NCBI RefSeq assembly: GCF_011038965.1
Contig: NZ_JAAKEB010000011.1
Span: 17,214-81,213, forward strand
DNA: 64,000 nucleotides
Reading direction: 5' to 3'
From: Adlercreutzia sp. ZJ141
GTDB lineage: Bacteria; Actinomycetota; Coriobacteriia; Coriobacteriales; Eggerthellaceae
Part shown: piece after piece, positions 30,182-39,652 of the stretch
How the letters are laid out: each line of letters opens with the position of its first letter
Position numbering within the stretch: the stretch's first letter is position 1
Program-made: the position numbers and the translations under genes
The notes under the pieces: generated by a model
Seen by the model: only the letters and a program-made list of their open reading frames with translations
Told to the model about the DNA's origin: nothing
Databases searched by the model: none

Positions 30182-31132
30182 ATGATCGAACACGAGATCA
30201 GAGACAAAGAAGCGGCGGCAGGGCAGCAAGTCCCGCCGCCGTTCCTTTCGTTTAAGGACGCCGTGGTACGTCGTCAGGGTAGGGATATCCTAACTATCGA
30301 TAACTTACACATTCGTCAACGGGAACGTCTTGCCCTGTTGGGCCCGAATGGCTCGGGTAAATCGACATTCGTGAAGCTCATCACGAGGGAAATGTTCCCG
30401 CTTCATCGCGATGTGCCGCCGGTGTTGTTCAAAGGGCGTGAGCGCGCTACTCTTGCCGAAGTGAAGGCGTGCTTGGGTATTGTGTCTTCAACGATGCAGG
30501 ATGAAATAACCGTGCATCTTCCCTGCATTGATATTGTGGCCGGTGGCGTGTACGGGTCGCTGGGCATCCCTCTGCGAGCTACTGGTGTGCAACGCGCGCG
30601 GGATCGAGCAAGCGACGCATTGGAGATGCTGGGCATCGCCGATGTGGCGCGACGTGACGTGATGACGCTTTCAACTGGTCAGGCACGGCGCGTGCTAATA
30701 GCCCGCGCATTCGTGAACGATCCGGAAACGCTGATATTTGATGAACCTTGCACAGGTCTCGACCCAGAAGGTATGTATTACGTGCGCTCCAGTATGCGCA
30801 AGCTCGCTCAGGCGGGAAAAGGTATTGTGCTCGTTACTCATTATCCGGAAGATATCATTCCCGAAATCGATCGCATCATTCTATTGAAGGAAGGCCGCGT
30901 GTTTGGCGATGGCGAAAAGAGCCGCATACTGGCAGATAAAACCATGAGTGCGCTATTCGATGTACCTATGCGCGTAAAACGCACGGTTGTCTGCGAACAG
31001 CAGAAAGGGACCCATTTTTCGTTGAAAGCGGGTGCTTCCGTGGTGGTTGCAGGGGAGATAAAAGCCGAAACAAAAGAAATATCAAAAACCGCTTATGAAG
31101 CCGAATATTTTTCACTTGTGAGCGAGTATTAG
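30182..31132 (+). CDS. ABC transporter ATP-binding protein
   Basis: A single nucleotide-binding domain of 316 residues: Walker A GPNGSGKST (54-62), signature LSTGQARRVLIARA, Walker B TLIFDEPCTGLD and switch His LVTHYPEDI. About 60 C-terminal residues lie beyond the usual domain. There is no permease or binding-protein gene beside it, so the substrate is unknown. The signature LSTGQ deviates from LSGGQ. A tRNA promoter lies at its 3' end. Confidence 0.85.
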   Translation: MIEHEIRDKEAAAGQQVPPPFLSFKDAVVRRQGRDILTIDNLHIRQRERLALLGPNGSGKSTFVKLITREMFPLHRDVPPVLFKGRERATLAEVKACLGIVSSTMQDEITVHLPCIDIVAGGVYGSLGIPLRATGVQRARDRASDALEMLGIADVARRDVMTLSTGQARRVLIARAFVNDPETLIFDEPCTGLDPEGMYYVRSSMRKLAQAGKGIVLVTHYPEDIIPEIDRIILLKEGRVFGDGEKSRILADKTMSALFDVPMRVKRTVVCEQQKGTHFSLKAGASVVVAGEIKAETKEISKTAYEAEYFSLVSEY

Positions 31133-31144
31133 CTGTTGTATACT
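31116..31144 (+). promoter_or_regulatory. Promoter of tRNA-Ser (GGA)
   Basis: TTGTGA, a 17-bp spacer and TATACT overlap the end of the ABC ATPase gene, 42 bases before the tRNA. Confidence 0.6.
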
Positions 31145-31186
31145 GCTGATTCACGCGCGAGGTTTTCTCGGCGAATTACATAATGC

Positions 31187-31278
31187 GGAGAGATGTCCGA
31201 GCTGGCCGAAGGAGCACGATTGGAAATCGTGTATACGCCAAAAGCGTATCTGGGGTTCGAATCCCCATCTCTCCGCCA
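31187..31278 (+). tRNA. tRNA-Ser (GGA)
   Basis: A 92-nt class II tRNA with a long variable arm (TACGCC...GCGTA), acceptor GGAGAGA/TCTCTCC, anticodon GGA in GATTGGAAATC and encoded CCA. Confidence 0.96.
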
Positions 31279-31288
31279 GAGCTGATTG

Positions 31289-31310
31289 ACGCCGTTCTAT
31301 AGAGCGGCGT
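31289..31310 (+). terminator. Weak hairpin after tRNA-Ser (GGA)
   Basis: ACGCCGTTCT pairs with AGAGCGGCGT (one G-U), with a short T run after it. It could end the transcript or be a processing signal. Confidence 0.4.
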
Positions 31311-31350
31311 TTCAGAATAGGTCTCCTGGTTAAGGAGAAACACCCCAAGC

Positions 31351-31443
31351 GGAGGGGTGGCAGAGTGGTTGAATGCGGCGGTCTCGAAAACCGTTTTACG
31401 CGTAACCCGCGTAACGAGGGTTCGAATCCCTCCTCCTCCGCCA
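31351..31443 (+). tRNA. tRNA-Ser (CGA)
   Basis: A 93-nt class II tRNA with acceptor GGAGGGG/CTCCTCC, variable arm ACGCGTAACCCGCGT, anticodon CGA in GTCTCGAAAAC and encoded CCA. Confidence 0.96.
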
Positions 31444-31597
31444 GTTACTTACAAGCAGGTTAGGAAGCGGACCTACTTTTCTTCTTCGTTTTATTCATCG
31501 TTTGTTGACGGCAAGGCAAGAACCTCGGTCTTCCTTCTGGGAAAACACGCTGTAAATTGGTATGATTATTGGAAAAGGACGTGACGAAGGAGAGGCC

Positions 31598-32434
31598 ATG
31601 TCTTACAGAATCGTACTTGATTCCAGTGCCGATGCCGTATCATGGGCAGCACCGACCGAAGAGATATCCTCGGTTCCGTTGCGTATTATCACTGACGCGC
31701 GGCAATTCGTTGATGACTGGCGTCTCGATGTTGGGAATATGGTCGACTACCTGGCTTCCCTTCATGAAAAGTCGGGAACGGCGTGTCCGAACGTGGGGGA
31801 GTGGAAACATGCGCTTTCAGGTAGCGACATGGCGTTTGCCATTACAATTACTAGCAAGCTTTCCGGATCGTATAATGCTGCTTGCCTTGCAAAAGAAGCT
31901 ATCGAGCGTGAGAATGCTCAAGCGCAGATACACGTTATCGATTCTCGTATGACCGGTCCGGCCATGAGGTTAATCGCCGAAAAAATTGAACAATTGGCAA
32001 ACGCAGGCCTTCCCTTTGCATCCATTTGCCAGAAGATCGACGAGTATCGCGATCGTTCTCACCTTGTTTTCGCGCTTGAGTCGCTGCGTAATCTGGCGAA
32101 CAACGGACGCGTTCATCCCGCTGCAGCGAAGCTTGCCGGCGTGCTGGGTATTCGCGTGGTTGGTCGAGCTACCGACGGCGAGCTCGACCCGTTTGCGAAA
32201 TGCAAAGGCGAGCGCAAGGTAATCAAGACCATCTTCGAGGAAATGAAGAGCAAAGGTTACGATGGCGGTAAGGTACGCATTTCGCATGTATTCAACGAGA
32301 ATGCTGCGCGTATTATGTCTGACCTGATTAAGCGCGAATTTCCCCAAGCTGACGTGCTGTGGTGTCAAGCGCGCGGTTTGGTGAGCTTCTATGCCGAGCG
32401 CAATGGCCTGCTCGTTGGGTACGAGGGGAAGTAA
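31598..32434 (+). CDS. DegV family fatty-acid-binding protein
   Basis: A 278-residue protein from ATG 31598 (AAGGAGAGG upstream). It starts YRIVLDSSADAV, with ISSVPLRIITD, a threonine-serine region ITITSKLSGSYNAA and the FALESLRNLANNGRVHPAA segment typical of DegV. Homologues bind a fatty acid and in some firmicutes deliver it to FakA kinase. No fakA is beside it. An extended -10 TGGTATGAT lies at 31558-31566. Confidence 0.88.
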   Translation: MSYRIVLDSSADAVSWAAPTEEISSVPLRIITDARQFVDDWRLDVGNMVDYLASLHEKSGTACPNVGEWKHALSGSDMAFAITITSKLSGSYNAACLAKEAIERENAQAQIHVIDSRMTGPAMRLIAEKIEQLANAGLPFASICQKIDEYRDRSHLVFALESLRNLANNGRVHPAAAKLAGVLGIRVVGRATDGELDPFAKCKGERKVIKTIFEEMKSKGYDGGKVRISHVFNENAARIMSDLIKREFPQADVLWCQARGLVSFYAERNGLLVGYEGK

Positions 32435-32619
32435 CTCAGTACTCAGTTGTTTGTTTTGTGGTGGTTCACGCTTCGTTTTAGAGCGTGATGAATCTCGTTG
32501 TGCTTGGTGGTTTCCCATTTACACGTGCTTTTCACGTCGTTTCCTGCGTGAACGGCGCGGTTCTGTATACTTTCATACTAAGAAGATGAGAGAAAACCGT
32601 GCCGATGAAAGGAAACATT

Positions 32620-33141
32620 ATGGCTGATCGTGATTTGGACAACTGGACATCCGAAGTCCCCGAGCTCCCCGAAACGCTAGAAAATGTACTGTTGTTCGCG
32701 CTTGACGAGGCAAAGGAGAAGATGGCTCAGGGTGCGGACATCATCCCGTTCACGTGTCTGGTGGTGAAGGACAGCCTGTTCATAGAGAATCATCCGGGCG
32801 AAACTTCCGAAGATTGCTTTGCGCACGCGCGTCATACGGTGCAAAACGCACGTGGTGCTGTGGCGTATGCTTTGTGCTACGACGGCTATGTGGAAACCGA
32901 TGCGGGTGAGGTGGACGCGCTCATTGCGGAAGGCGGTGTTCCTGGAGCTGATGAGGGCCATGCGGTTGGTTATTTGTACACGGTCAGCGGCGATGAGGGT
33001 AACGTCACGTTCGAGGACGAGGCGGCCTATATCGGTGAGGCACCGAATTTTATGGTGGCCCTGAAAGATGCCGACGAGTACGCCGATGAGGATATCGAGG
33101 AATGCTATCTTGCCGAACCCGAGGTGGAAGGTTTTCGTTAG
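32620..33141 (+). CDS. Conserved hypothetical acidic protein
   Basis: A 173-residue strongly acidic protein from ATG 32620 (GAAAGGAA upstream). There is no signal peptide or membrane segment. A region FTCLVVKDSLFIENHPG and a later HTVQNARGAVAYALCYDGYVE look like an alpha/beta fold. No catalytic motif was recognised. It stands alone between degV and rpsF, with TATACT at 32566-32571 as a possible -10. Confidence 0.65.
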   Translation: MADRDLDNWTSEVPELPETLENVLLFALDEAKEKMAQGADIIPFTCLVVKDSLFIENHPGETSEDCFAHARHTVQNARGAVAYALCYDGYVETDAGEVDALIAEGGVPGADEGHAVGYLYTVSGDEGNVTFEDEAAYIGEAPNFMVALKDADEYADEDIEECYLAEPEVEGFR

Positions 33142-33493
33142 ATTTCATCGGGTAATCTGCAAAAAACCGCACGGTGAAGCGCAAGAACGGCAATAGAAAC
33201 GTGGTGGTCTGTATCAAGCATTCTGCCACGCTTTGCAGGGAGTTGTCATATACGATGACAGCGTAAGAAGTTGTAGTCGATGCGCGAAGGACAAAGCGTT
33301 CGCAGCGGGTGGAGTATTCGTCATTGGGCGAAAAACAAAGGCGTTCGATGTATGGGGAAACGATGGAAGCGATCAGGTGCAAAAAGAGTTTCCTTATATG
33401 GGTGACGGGGTTTGCTAGAATGGTACGGCTAAATCCTGCCCCGGTAAATGCCTTCATCGCGCCGGGGCCGTCAAGTCCAAAGGAGGTGAGCTC
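33142..33493 (+). promoter_or_regulatory. rpsF operon promoter and leader
   Basis: A stretch of 352 bp without a credible gene. It holds an extended -10 TGCTAGAAT at 33413-33421, a stem GCCCCGG/CCGGGGC at 33438-33468 followed by CCG, and a strong AAAGGAGGTG ribosome site. The stem resembles the S6:S18-binding leader described for other bacteria. A small TGTCAT/ATGACA dyad lies near 33246-33262. Confidence 0.5.
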
Positions 33494-33787
33494 ATGAAGG
33501 CTTATGAACTGCTGTTTTTTGTCGCTCCGACGATCAGCGAAGAAACCCGCGTAAACGTCATGACCCGTATCGAAAACACGATCACTGACGCACAAGGTAC
33601 TGTCGATAACGTTGACAATTGGGGCAAGCGCAAACTCGCTTATGAGATCAATGGTTTGACCGATGGTGATTACACTCTCATCGATTTCCATGCCAATCCC
33701 GCAGACGTCGCCGAACTCGATCGTATTCTCCGCATTACCGATGCGGTGGTTCGTCACATGATCGTGAAGCGCGAAGACCGCGACTAA
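33494..33787 (+). CDS. rpsF: 30S ribosomal protein S6
   Basis: A 97-residue S6: MKAYELLFFVAPTISEE, NVDNWGKRKLAYEINGLTDG and the C-terminal RHMIVKREDRD. A strong AAAGGAGG ribosome site precedes it. It is the first gene of the rpsF-ssb-rpsR-rplI operon. S6 binds S18 on the 30S platform. Confidence 0.97.
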   Translation: MKAYELLFFVAPTISEETRVNVMTRIENTITDAQGTVDNVDNWGKRKLAYEINGLTDGDYTLIDFHANPADVAELDRILRITDAVVRHMIVKREDRD

Positions 33788-33841
33788 AGATGACGCATGG
33801 GACGCAGGTTATGTGCGTCCAGCATGAGAGAGGTGTAAACC

Positions 33842-34300
33842 ATGAGCATTAACCGAGTTATCATCAGCGGGAATTTAACGCGCGATCCGGAGCTTCGCTC
33901 CACGGCTTCTGGCTTGCCGGTTTTGGGATTTGGTGTTGCGGTAAATGATCGCCGCAAGAACCAGCAGACTGGTGAGTGGGAAGACTACCCGAATTTCATC
34001 GATTGTACGATGTTCGGCGCTCGCGCCGAAAGCCTGTCCCGGTACCTGTCAAAGGGCACAAAGGTGTCCATCGAAGGTAAGCTCCGCTGGAGCCAGTGGG
34101 AACGCGATGGGCAGAAGCGCAGCAAGATCGAAGTCATTGTGGATGAGCTTGAGTTTATGAGCAGCCGCAACGACGCTTCCCGTTCCGCTGGTGGCGGCTA
34201 CCAGGCGCAAGGCGGTTATTCCGCTCCGGTTGCCCCGGTTGCTCCGGCGCCGTTGGTTGATGCCTCGTCCTCGGTTTATGACGAGGACATCCCGTTCTAA
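33842..34300 (+). CDS. ssb: Single-stranded DNA-binding protein
   Basis: A 152-residue SSB with one OB fold ([53 protein letters not shown]). A Gly/Ala/Pro-rich linker leads to the acidic tip DEDIPF that recruits partner proteins. It lies between rpsF and rpsR in the usual order. Confidence 0.97.
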   Translation: MSINRVIISGNLTRDPELRSTASGLPVLGFGVAVNDRRKNQQTGEWEDYPNFIDCTMFGARAESLSRYLSKGTKVSIEGKLRWSQWERDGQKRSKIEVIVDELEFMSSRNDASRSAGGGYQAQGGYSAPVAPVAPAPLVDASSSVYDEDIPF

Positions 34301-34320
34301 GCGAAACGAAAGAGGTTGAA

Positions 34321-34581
34321 ATGGCAGATTACGCCAAGCAGCCGCGTCGCAAGTACTGCCAGTTCTGCAAGGATAACGCAGAATACGTAGACTACAAAGA
34401 CACGCAGATGCTGCGCAAATATGTTACTGACCGCGGAAAGATCAAGCCGCGCCGCGTGACGGGTGCCTGCACCCAGCACCAGCGCGACATCGCCCTTGCT
34501 GTGAAGCGTGCGCGCGAGATGGCTCTCATGCCGTACGTCGTGCCCACGGTGAGCGGCCGTGGCGATCGCCGCAACCGCTAG
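34321..34581 (+). CDS. rpsR: 30S ribosomal protein S18
   Basis: An 86-residue basic protein. An N-terminal [19 protein letters not shown] cysteine pair is followed by [25 protein letters not shown], the S18 core. It has a C-terminal tail of about 10 residues. Confidence 0.96.
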   Translation: MADYAKQPRRKYCQFCKDNAEYVDYKDTQMLRKYVTDRGKIKPRRVTGACTQHQRDIALAVKRAREMALMPYVVPTVSGRGDRRNR

Positions 34582-34596
34582 GCGCAAGGAGGAACA

Positions 34597-35121
34597 ATGA
34601 AAGTTATCCTGCTTGAAGAGCTCAAGGGCAAAGGCGGCGAAGGCGACGTTATCGAAGTCACTCGCGGCTTTGCGAACAACTACCTGCTGCCGCAGCGCAA
34701 GGCTCTTAAGGCCACCTCGGGCAATCTGAAGCAGCTCGAGCAGCGCAAGCACAACATCGCCAAGCGCGAAGAGGTGCGCATCGCCAATGCCACCAAGACC
34801 AAGGAAATTCTGGATGCCGCAACAGTGAAGATCGTCGCACAGGTTGGCGAGGAAGGCCAGCTGTTCGGCGCTGTTACCACCACCGCCATTGCTGAGGCTG
34901 TCAAGGAATCGATGGGTATTGAGGTTGACCGCCGTCGCATCGAGGCTGCCCACGCTATCAAGACCGCTGGCGAGCATGAGGTTCTTGTCTCGCTGTACCG
35001 CGATATCAAGGCCACGTTGAAGCTCGTTGTCGGTGGTCCGGAAATCTTGGTTGAGGAAGAGGCTGAAGTCGAGGCTGCAACTGAGGAAGAGACTGAGGCG
35101 ACCGAGGAAGCTGCCGAGTAG
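34597..35121 (+). CDS. rplI: 50S ribosomal protein L9
   Basis: A 174-residue L9: MKVILLEELKGKGGEGDVIEVTRGFANNYLLPQ, a long connecting helix, and the C-terminal domain (GQLFGAVTTTAIAEAVKE). About 20 extra acidic Glu/Ala/Thr residues extend the C-terminus beyond the usual 150. It is the last gene before a double-hairpin terminator. Confidence 0.96.
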   Translation: MKVILLEELKGKGGEGDVIEVTRGFANNYLLPQRKALKATSGNLKQLEQRKHNIAKREEVRIANATKTKEILDAATVKIVAQVGEEGQLFGAVTTTAIAEAVKESMGIEVDRRRIEAAHAIKTAGEHEVLVSLYRDIKATLKLVVGGPEILVEEEAEVEAATEEETEATEEAAE

Positions 35122-35137
35122 CTCTTACACGAAAAAA

Positions 35138-35217
35138 GTTTTCCACCGTCACCGAAGGTGGAAAACACGAAACCCTCTCTGGCCCCCAGATAGATGGGCC
35201 GAGGGGGTTTCTTTTTT
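35138..35217 (+). terminator. Double-hairpin terminator after rplI
   Basis: The first stem is GTTTTCCACC/GGTGGAAAAC (35138-35166). The second has GAAACC...GGTTTC with an inner GGCCC/GGGCC and ends in TTTTTT at 35212-35217. Confidence 0.8.
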
Positions 35218-35283
35218 ATGTTGAAAACCGAGCAATCTGCAGAGAGTTTTCAACAAAAATAGTGAATGACCTGCATCAATACT

Positions 35284-35292
35284 TGCTATAAG
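35284..35292 (+). promoter_or_regulatory. Putative extended -10 of dnaB
   Basis: TGCTATAAG fits TGn plus TATAAT in five of six positions. No -35 is clear. Confidence 0.4.
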
Positions 35293-35328
35293 ATAAACTC
35301 TCGCACGCTAAAGAGAAGGAATCCCGCC

Positions 35329-36735
35329 ATGCAGACAGCTTACAATCCCGATTATGCTCCCGATGAGACGGCGCCCGCGCACGCCAGAAAGCGCGACCCG
35401 CAGAACATCGAAGCGGAGAAGTCGGTACTTGCGGCGTGCCTGCTCAACCAAGAGGCCATCGAAGAAGTTGCCACGAAGCTGGTGAAGGAGAACTTCTACC
35501 GCATCGCGCATCAGCGCATTTTCGAGTCGATGATGGACCTGTATATTCGTCACATTCCCATCGACCATATCTCGTTGGCTGATAACCTGCAAGCAACAGG
35601 ACAGCTCGAAGCCGTGGGCGGAAAATCGTACCTCGTCGAGCTTGCCGACAACACGTTTGCTCTCACAAACTGGCGCAGTCATGCCGACATCGTGAAGCGC
35701 ACGTCGGTGCTGCGTGACCTGATACGGGCTTCCGCCGAAATCAACGCACTGGCATACGATGCGCCTGACGATCTGAATGTTGTGGTCGAAGAGTCCGAGA
35801 AAATTCTGTTTAACGTAACCGAAAAACGCGTGTCATCGGAGTTTGCACGCATGGATACACTGCTTACCGACGCATTTGATGAGATAACGAAGCTCGCCGA
35901 GCAGAAGAATAGCATCGCGGGTGTGGCGACAGGGTTCAAAGATGTTGACAATTTGTTCCATGGCCTTCGCGGTGGTGATTTGGTAATACTAGCGGCCCGA
36001 CCTGGCGTGGGCAAGACGTCGTTCGCATTGAACCTAGCGGTCAATGCCGCCAAAACCGGTAGCACCGTTGCCTTCCTATCGCTGGAAATGAGCGCGTCGC
36101 AGCTGGTGCAACGCATCCTGTGTTCCGAAGCTCGGGTGAACTTGTCGCGTTTGCGCGCAGGTCAGCTTCAGGAACAGGATTGGGGAGCCATCGCCGACGC
36201 GTCCAACACGCTTTCAAAATTGAACATGTTCATTGATGACACGCCATCGCTTTCCATTCTCGAATTGCGCGCAAAGGCTCGCCGCGAGCTGCGAGGTTGC
36301 GACAAGGGTCTCATCATCGTTGACTACTTGCAGCTCATGCAGCCGCCCAAGTCGCGCCGCGACGGAAACCGCGCTGTGGAGGTCGGCGAGATTTCCCGTG
36401 GCCTAAAGGTGCTCGCAAAGGAAATGAACATGCCGGTGCTGGCGCTCTCGCAGCTGTCGCGTCAGGTGGAGATGCGAGGTAAGAAGCGCCCAATGCTTTC
36501 CGACTTGCGCGAATCGGGATCTATCGAACAAGACGCCGACATTGTCATGTTCATTGACCGTTCAATGGATGAGATGGAGGCGGAATCGGAAGGCCGACCC
36601 GATCTTGGTACAGCCGAGCTGATTGTGGCCAAGCACCGCAACGGCCCGACGCGCGACATTCCGCTTGCGTTCAATTCGGAATACACGCGATTCATGGACT
36701 TTATCGACGATTCGCGCGTTGGTGGCTACGTGTAA
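35329..36735 (+). CDS. dnaB: Replicative DNA helicase DnaB
   Basis: A hexameric helicase of 468 residues from ATG 35329 (AGAGAAGGA upstream; the frame is open to 35266). The N-terminal domain reads RDPQNIEAEKSVLAACLLNQ. The RecA-like domain has Walker A ARPGVGKTSFALN, Walker B GLIIVDYLQLM, the ALSQLSRQVE motif and RESGSIEQDAD. No intein is present. It unwinds the fork in the 5'-3' direction. No dnaC or dnaI helicase loader is beside it, which fits loading through the DUF721/DciA-like protein at 17 kb. Confidence 0.96.
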   Translation: MQTAYNPDYAPDETAPAHARKRDPQNIEAEKSVLAACLLNQEAIEEVATKLVKENFYRIAHQRIFESMMDLYIRHIPIDHISLADNLQATGQLEAVGGKSYLVELADNTFALTNWRSHADIVKRTSVLRDLIRASAEINALAYDAPDDLNVVVEESEKILFNVTEKRVSSEFARMDTLLTDAFDEITKLAEQKNSIAGVATGFKDVDNLFHGLRGGDLVILAARPGVGKTSFALNLAVNAAKTGSTVAFLSLEMSASQLVQRILCSEARVNLSRLRAGQLQEQDWGAIADASNTLSKLNMFIDDTPSLSILELRAKARRELRGCDKGLIIVDYLQLMQPPKSRRDGNRAVEVGEISRGLKVLAKEMNMPVLALSQLSRQVEMRGKKRPMLSDLRESGSIEQDADIVMFIDRSMDEMEAESEGRPDLGTAELIVAKHRNGPTRDIPLAFNSEYTRFMDFIDDSRVGGYV

Positions 36736-36892
36736 CGCAGTGACAGAGCGGGGTGAGCGGGAGTAGGGGCCAAGTAGCTCGGTTCTCTGTTTCTGTCAAA
36801 ACCTTTGCATAACGGAAGTTGGGCGAGCAACTATACTATAATATGCGGTTGTTTCTGTCGCGCTTGCAAAGCATTTGAAAGGATGCGATCAC

Positions 36893-38203
36893 ATGCCAAG
36901 CACTGTATTGGTGGGTGCCCAGTGGGGCGATGAAGGCAAGGGGAAGATCACCGATCTCATTGCCCGGGATTACGACTACGTTGTGCGCTATCAAGGCGGC
37001 AACAACGCTGGTCACACGGTTATCCATGGCGACAAGAAGCTCGCTTTGCATCTTATGCCGTCAGGTGTTATGTATAAGGATTGTGTGCCCGTTATCGGAA
37101 ACGGTGTGGTGATCGATCCAGGCGTGCTCATTAAAGAGATGGCTATGCTGCAGGCAGAGGGCATCTCGTGCGAAAACCTGAAAATCTCGTGCGACGCGCA
37201 TATTATCATGCCGTATCACAAAGACTTCGACGGCGCTGACGAGAAGCGCCTTGGCGAGAACAAAATCGGTACCACGAAGCGCGGCATCGGCCCGTGCTAT
37301 CAGGACAAGGTTGCTCGCAAGGGTATTCGTGTGCAAGACCTGCTTGACGAGAAGATCTTTCGCCTGAAAGTTCAAACTGCGCTGTCGCAAAAGAACCCCA
37401 TTCTCGAGAAGATTTACGGGTTGCACACCTACACGGTTGAGGAAATCTGCGACGAGTATTTACCTTATGCGCGCATTCTGAAGCCGTTCATGGCTGAAAC
37501 GGCGCAGCTGCTCAATGAGGCAGTGCGTAACGGCAAGTCAATTCTGTTCGAAGGCGCGCAGGGCACGCTGCTCGATATCGATCACGGAACGTATCCATAC
37601 GTCACGTCGTCGTCGTGCTGCGCGGGTGGTGCGGCTACGGGCACCGGCGTTGGTCCGAAGGCTATCGACCGCGTGTTGGGTATTCAGAAGGCATACGTTA
37701 CCCGAGTGGGCGAAGGCCCGTTCCCTACGGAGCTTTCCTTCCCCGAAGACGGCGGTACTGGTCAGGATGCAATTGACGGCGAGCTTTTGTGCTCTGCCGG
37801 TCATGAATTCGGTGTGACGACGGGCCGTAAGCGCCGCTGTGGATGGTTCGATGCTGTTATTGGGCGCTATGCTGCTGAGGTGAACGGCCTTACTGACGTT
37901 GCGCTTACTAAGCTCGATGTCCTCTCCGAATTTGACACGATAAAGGTATGCGTAGCTTACGAATGTGACGGTAAAACCTACGACTACTTCCCCATGCAGC
38001 AAAGTGTGTTGTTCCACGCCAAGCCAGTGTATGTGGAGCTTCCCGGTTGGAAGGGTATTGACATCACCGGATGCCGAACCTACGACGAACTTCCAGAAAA
38101 CACGTGCAAGTACGTGGAGTATTTGGAGGAAGTGACCGGCGTAACCATGAGCATCGTATCGGTTGGACCCGATCGCGATCAGACGATTATGAGAAGCTGG
38201 TAA
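36893..38203 (+). CDS. purA: Adenylosuccinate synthetase
   Basis: A 436-residue enzyme joining IMP and aspartate with GTP in AMP synthesis. The start ATG 36893 has GAAAGGA upstream. Motifs are VLVGAQWGDEGKGKITD (P-loop-like, catalytic Asp), GGNNAGHTV with the catalytic His, GTTKRGIGPCYQDK, FEGAQGTLLDIDHGTYPYVTSS and TTGRKRRCGWFD. A TATAAT lies at 36837. purD follows 83 bp later, so this is a small purine locus. Confidence 0.97.
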   Translation: MPSTVLVGAQWGDEGKGKITDLIARDYDYVVRYQGGNNAGHTVIHGDKKLALHLMPSGVMYKDCVPVIGNGVVIDPGVLIKEMAMLQAEGISCENLKISCDAHIIMPYHKDFDGADEKRLGENKIGTTKRGIGPCYQDKVARKGIRVQDLLDEKIFRLKVQTALSQKNPILEKIYGLHTYTVEEICDEYLPYARILKPFMAETAQLLNEAVRNGKSILFEGAQGTLLDIDHGTYPYVTSSSCCAGGAATGTGVGPKAIDRVLGIQKAYVTRVGEGPFPTELSFPEDGGTGQDAIDGELLCSAGHEFGVTTGRKRRCGWFDAVIGRYAAEVNGLTDVALTKLDVLSEFDTIKVCVAYECDGKTYDYFPMQQSVLFHAKPVYVELPGWKGIDITGCRTYDELPENTCKYVEYLEEVTGVTMSIVSVGPDRDQTIMRSW

Positions 38204-38286
38204 TTCCGAGTAGCGCTTTTCTGTGGGGCTTCATGAGTTTCGGTAGTTTTGCTGAAGTAGACGATTTGAATCTGAAAGGGCTGAGC

Positions 38287-39576
38287 ATGAACATTCTGGT
38301 GCTGGGCGGTGGCGGTCGCGAGCATGCCATAACATGGGCGTTGGCGAAGTCCCCCCAAGTTGACAAGCTGTTTGTTGCTCCTGGCAATGGTGGAACGGCG
38401 CGCATTGCGCGGAATATCCCGCAGCTTCGAGCGGATGACGCTCAGGCGGTGCTGGGGTTTGCCCGCGATCGTGACATCGACTTGGTGGTTATTGGTCCCG
38501 AAGCACCGCTGGTTGCTGGTGTGGCTGACGTGCTGCGCGAAGCGGGCATCGCCGTGTTTGGTCCCGATGCGCAAGGGGCCCGCCTTGAAGGGTCGAAAAC
38601 GTTCAGTAAAGAATTCATGGCTCGTCATGGCATTCCTACTGCGCGCTACAACAGCTTTACCGAGTGTGAGCCGGCGCTGGCTTACGTACGCGAACTGGGT
38701 GCGCCCATTGTAGTGAAAGCCGACGGCCTGGCTGCAGGCAAAGGTGTTGTAGTTGCCGATGACGTGGAGGATGCCGAAGAAGCCGTGCGTGCGTGCTTTG
38801 ATGGCGCGTTTGGCGGTGCAGGTTCCACGGTGCTTATCGAAGAGTGTATGACCGGCCCCGAATGCTCGCTGCTCGCGTTCGTTTCCGCAGGCAAGGCCCA
38901 TTGTATGGCTACGGCGCAGGACCACAAGCGTGCCTACGATGGCGACCGCGGCCCGAACACCGGCGGCATGGGTGTGTATTCGCCAGTACCCATTGTTACC
39001 GACGAAGAGCTTGCAGCCATGAAGGAGATTATGGAAACAGCGGCGGCGGCCACGGCTGAGGAATTCGAGCACGATTACCGCGGTGTTCTTTATGGTGGCT
39101 TTATGCTGACACCCGAAGGCCCGAAGGTAGTTGAGTTCAATGCACGCTTCGGCGATCCGGAAACGCAAGTGTTGTTGCCGCGGCTTGAGTCAGACGTAGC
39201 CGAAGTAATGATGGCTGTTGCTGAGGGACGGCCTGACGATATTGATCTTGCCTGGTCCGACAAGCATGCCGTATGTGTGGTGCTGGCGAGTGATGGATAT
39301 CCGGGCTCGTACGAGAAGGGCAAGGTTATCTTAGGTGTTGACGAAGCCGAGTTGATGGACGACGTCATCGTGCTGCATGCGGGAACCGCCGTGGATGACT
39401 ACGATGAACTGGTCACTGCTGGTGGGCGCGTTCTGAACGTAGTGGCGCTGGGCGACACATTTGAAGAAGCGCGAGAGACTGCGTACCTTGCGTGCGACAA
39501 AGTGTACTTTGAGGGAAAGCAGTACCGCAAAGACATTGGCAAACGCGCGTTGCAGGGCCGTTCTGCTTGGAAATAG
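38287..39576 (+). CDS. purD: Phosphoribosylamine--glycine ligase
   Basis: An ATP-grasp enzyme of 429 residues from ATG 38287 (GAAAGGG upstream). It starts [15 protein letters not shown], with [58 protein letters not shown] and [12 protein letters not shown]. It makes glycinamide ribonucleotide, an early step of purine synthesis. The frame stays open to 38071 across the end of purA, but no start there is supported. Confidence 0.96.
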   Translation: MNILVLGGGGREHAITWALAKSPQVDKLFVAPGNGGTARIARNIPQLRADDAQAVLGFARDRDIDLVVIGPEAPLVAGVADVLREAGIAVFGPDAQGARLEGSKTFSKEFMARHGIPTARYNSFTECEPALAYVRELGAPIVVKADGLAAGKGVVVADDVEDAEEAVRACFDGAFGGAGSTVLIEECMTGPECSLLAFVSAGKAHCMATAQDHKRAYDGDRGPNTGGMGVYSPVPIVTDEELAAMKEIMETAAAATAEEFEHDYRGVLYGGFMLTPEGPKVVEFNARFGDPETQVLLPRLESDVAEVMMAVAEGRPDDIDLAWSDKHAVCVVLASDGYPGSYEKGKVILGVDEAELMDDVIVLHAGTAVDDYDELVTAGGRVLNVVALGDTFEEARETAYLACDKVYFEGKQYRKDIGKRALQGRSAWK

Positions 39577-39652
39577 GCTTGCCGTTACCATATGTGCCGC
39601 GTTTGCGGCTAAACAACGAGTGAATACGTAAATACCGGGAGATACAAACCAG

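Noticed and set aside
33050..33757. Minus-strand open frame of 235 codons
   Set aside because: It runs antisense through rpsF and its leader; it has no ribosome site and no recognisable protein pattern.
35138..35166. GTTTTCCACC/GGTGGAAAAC as DnaA boxes
   Set aside because: The pair forms the first stem of the rplI terminator, far from the origin, so a box role is unlikely.
38179..39168. Minus-strand open frame of 329 codons
   Set aside because: Shadow of purD, whose sequence is fully conserved on the other strand.
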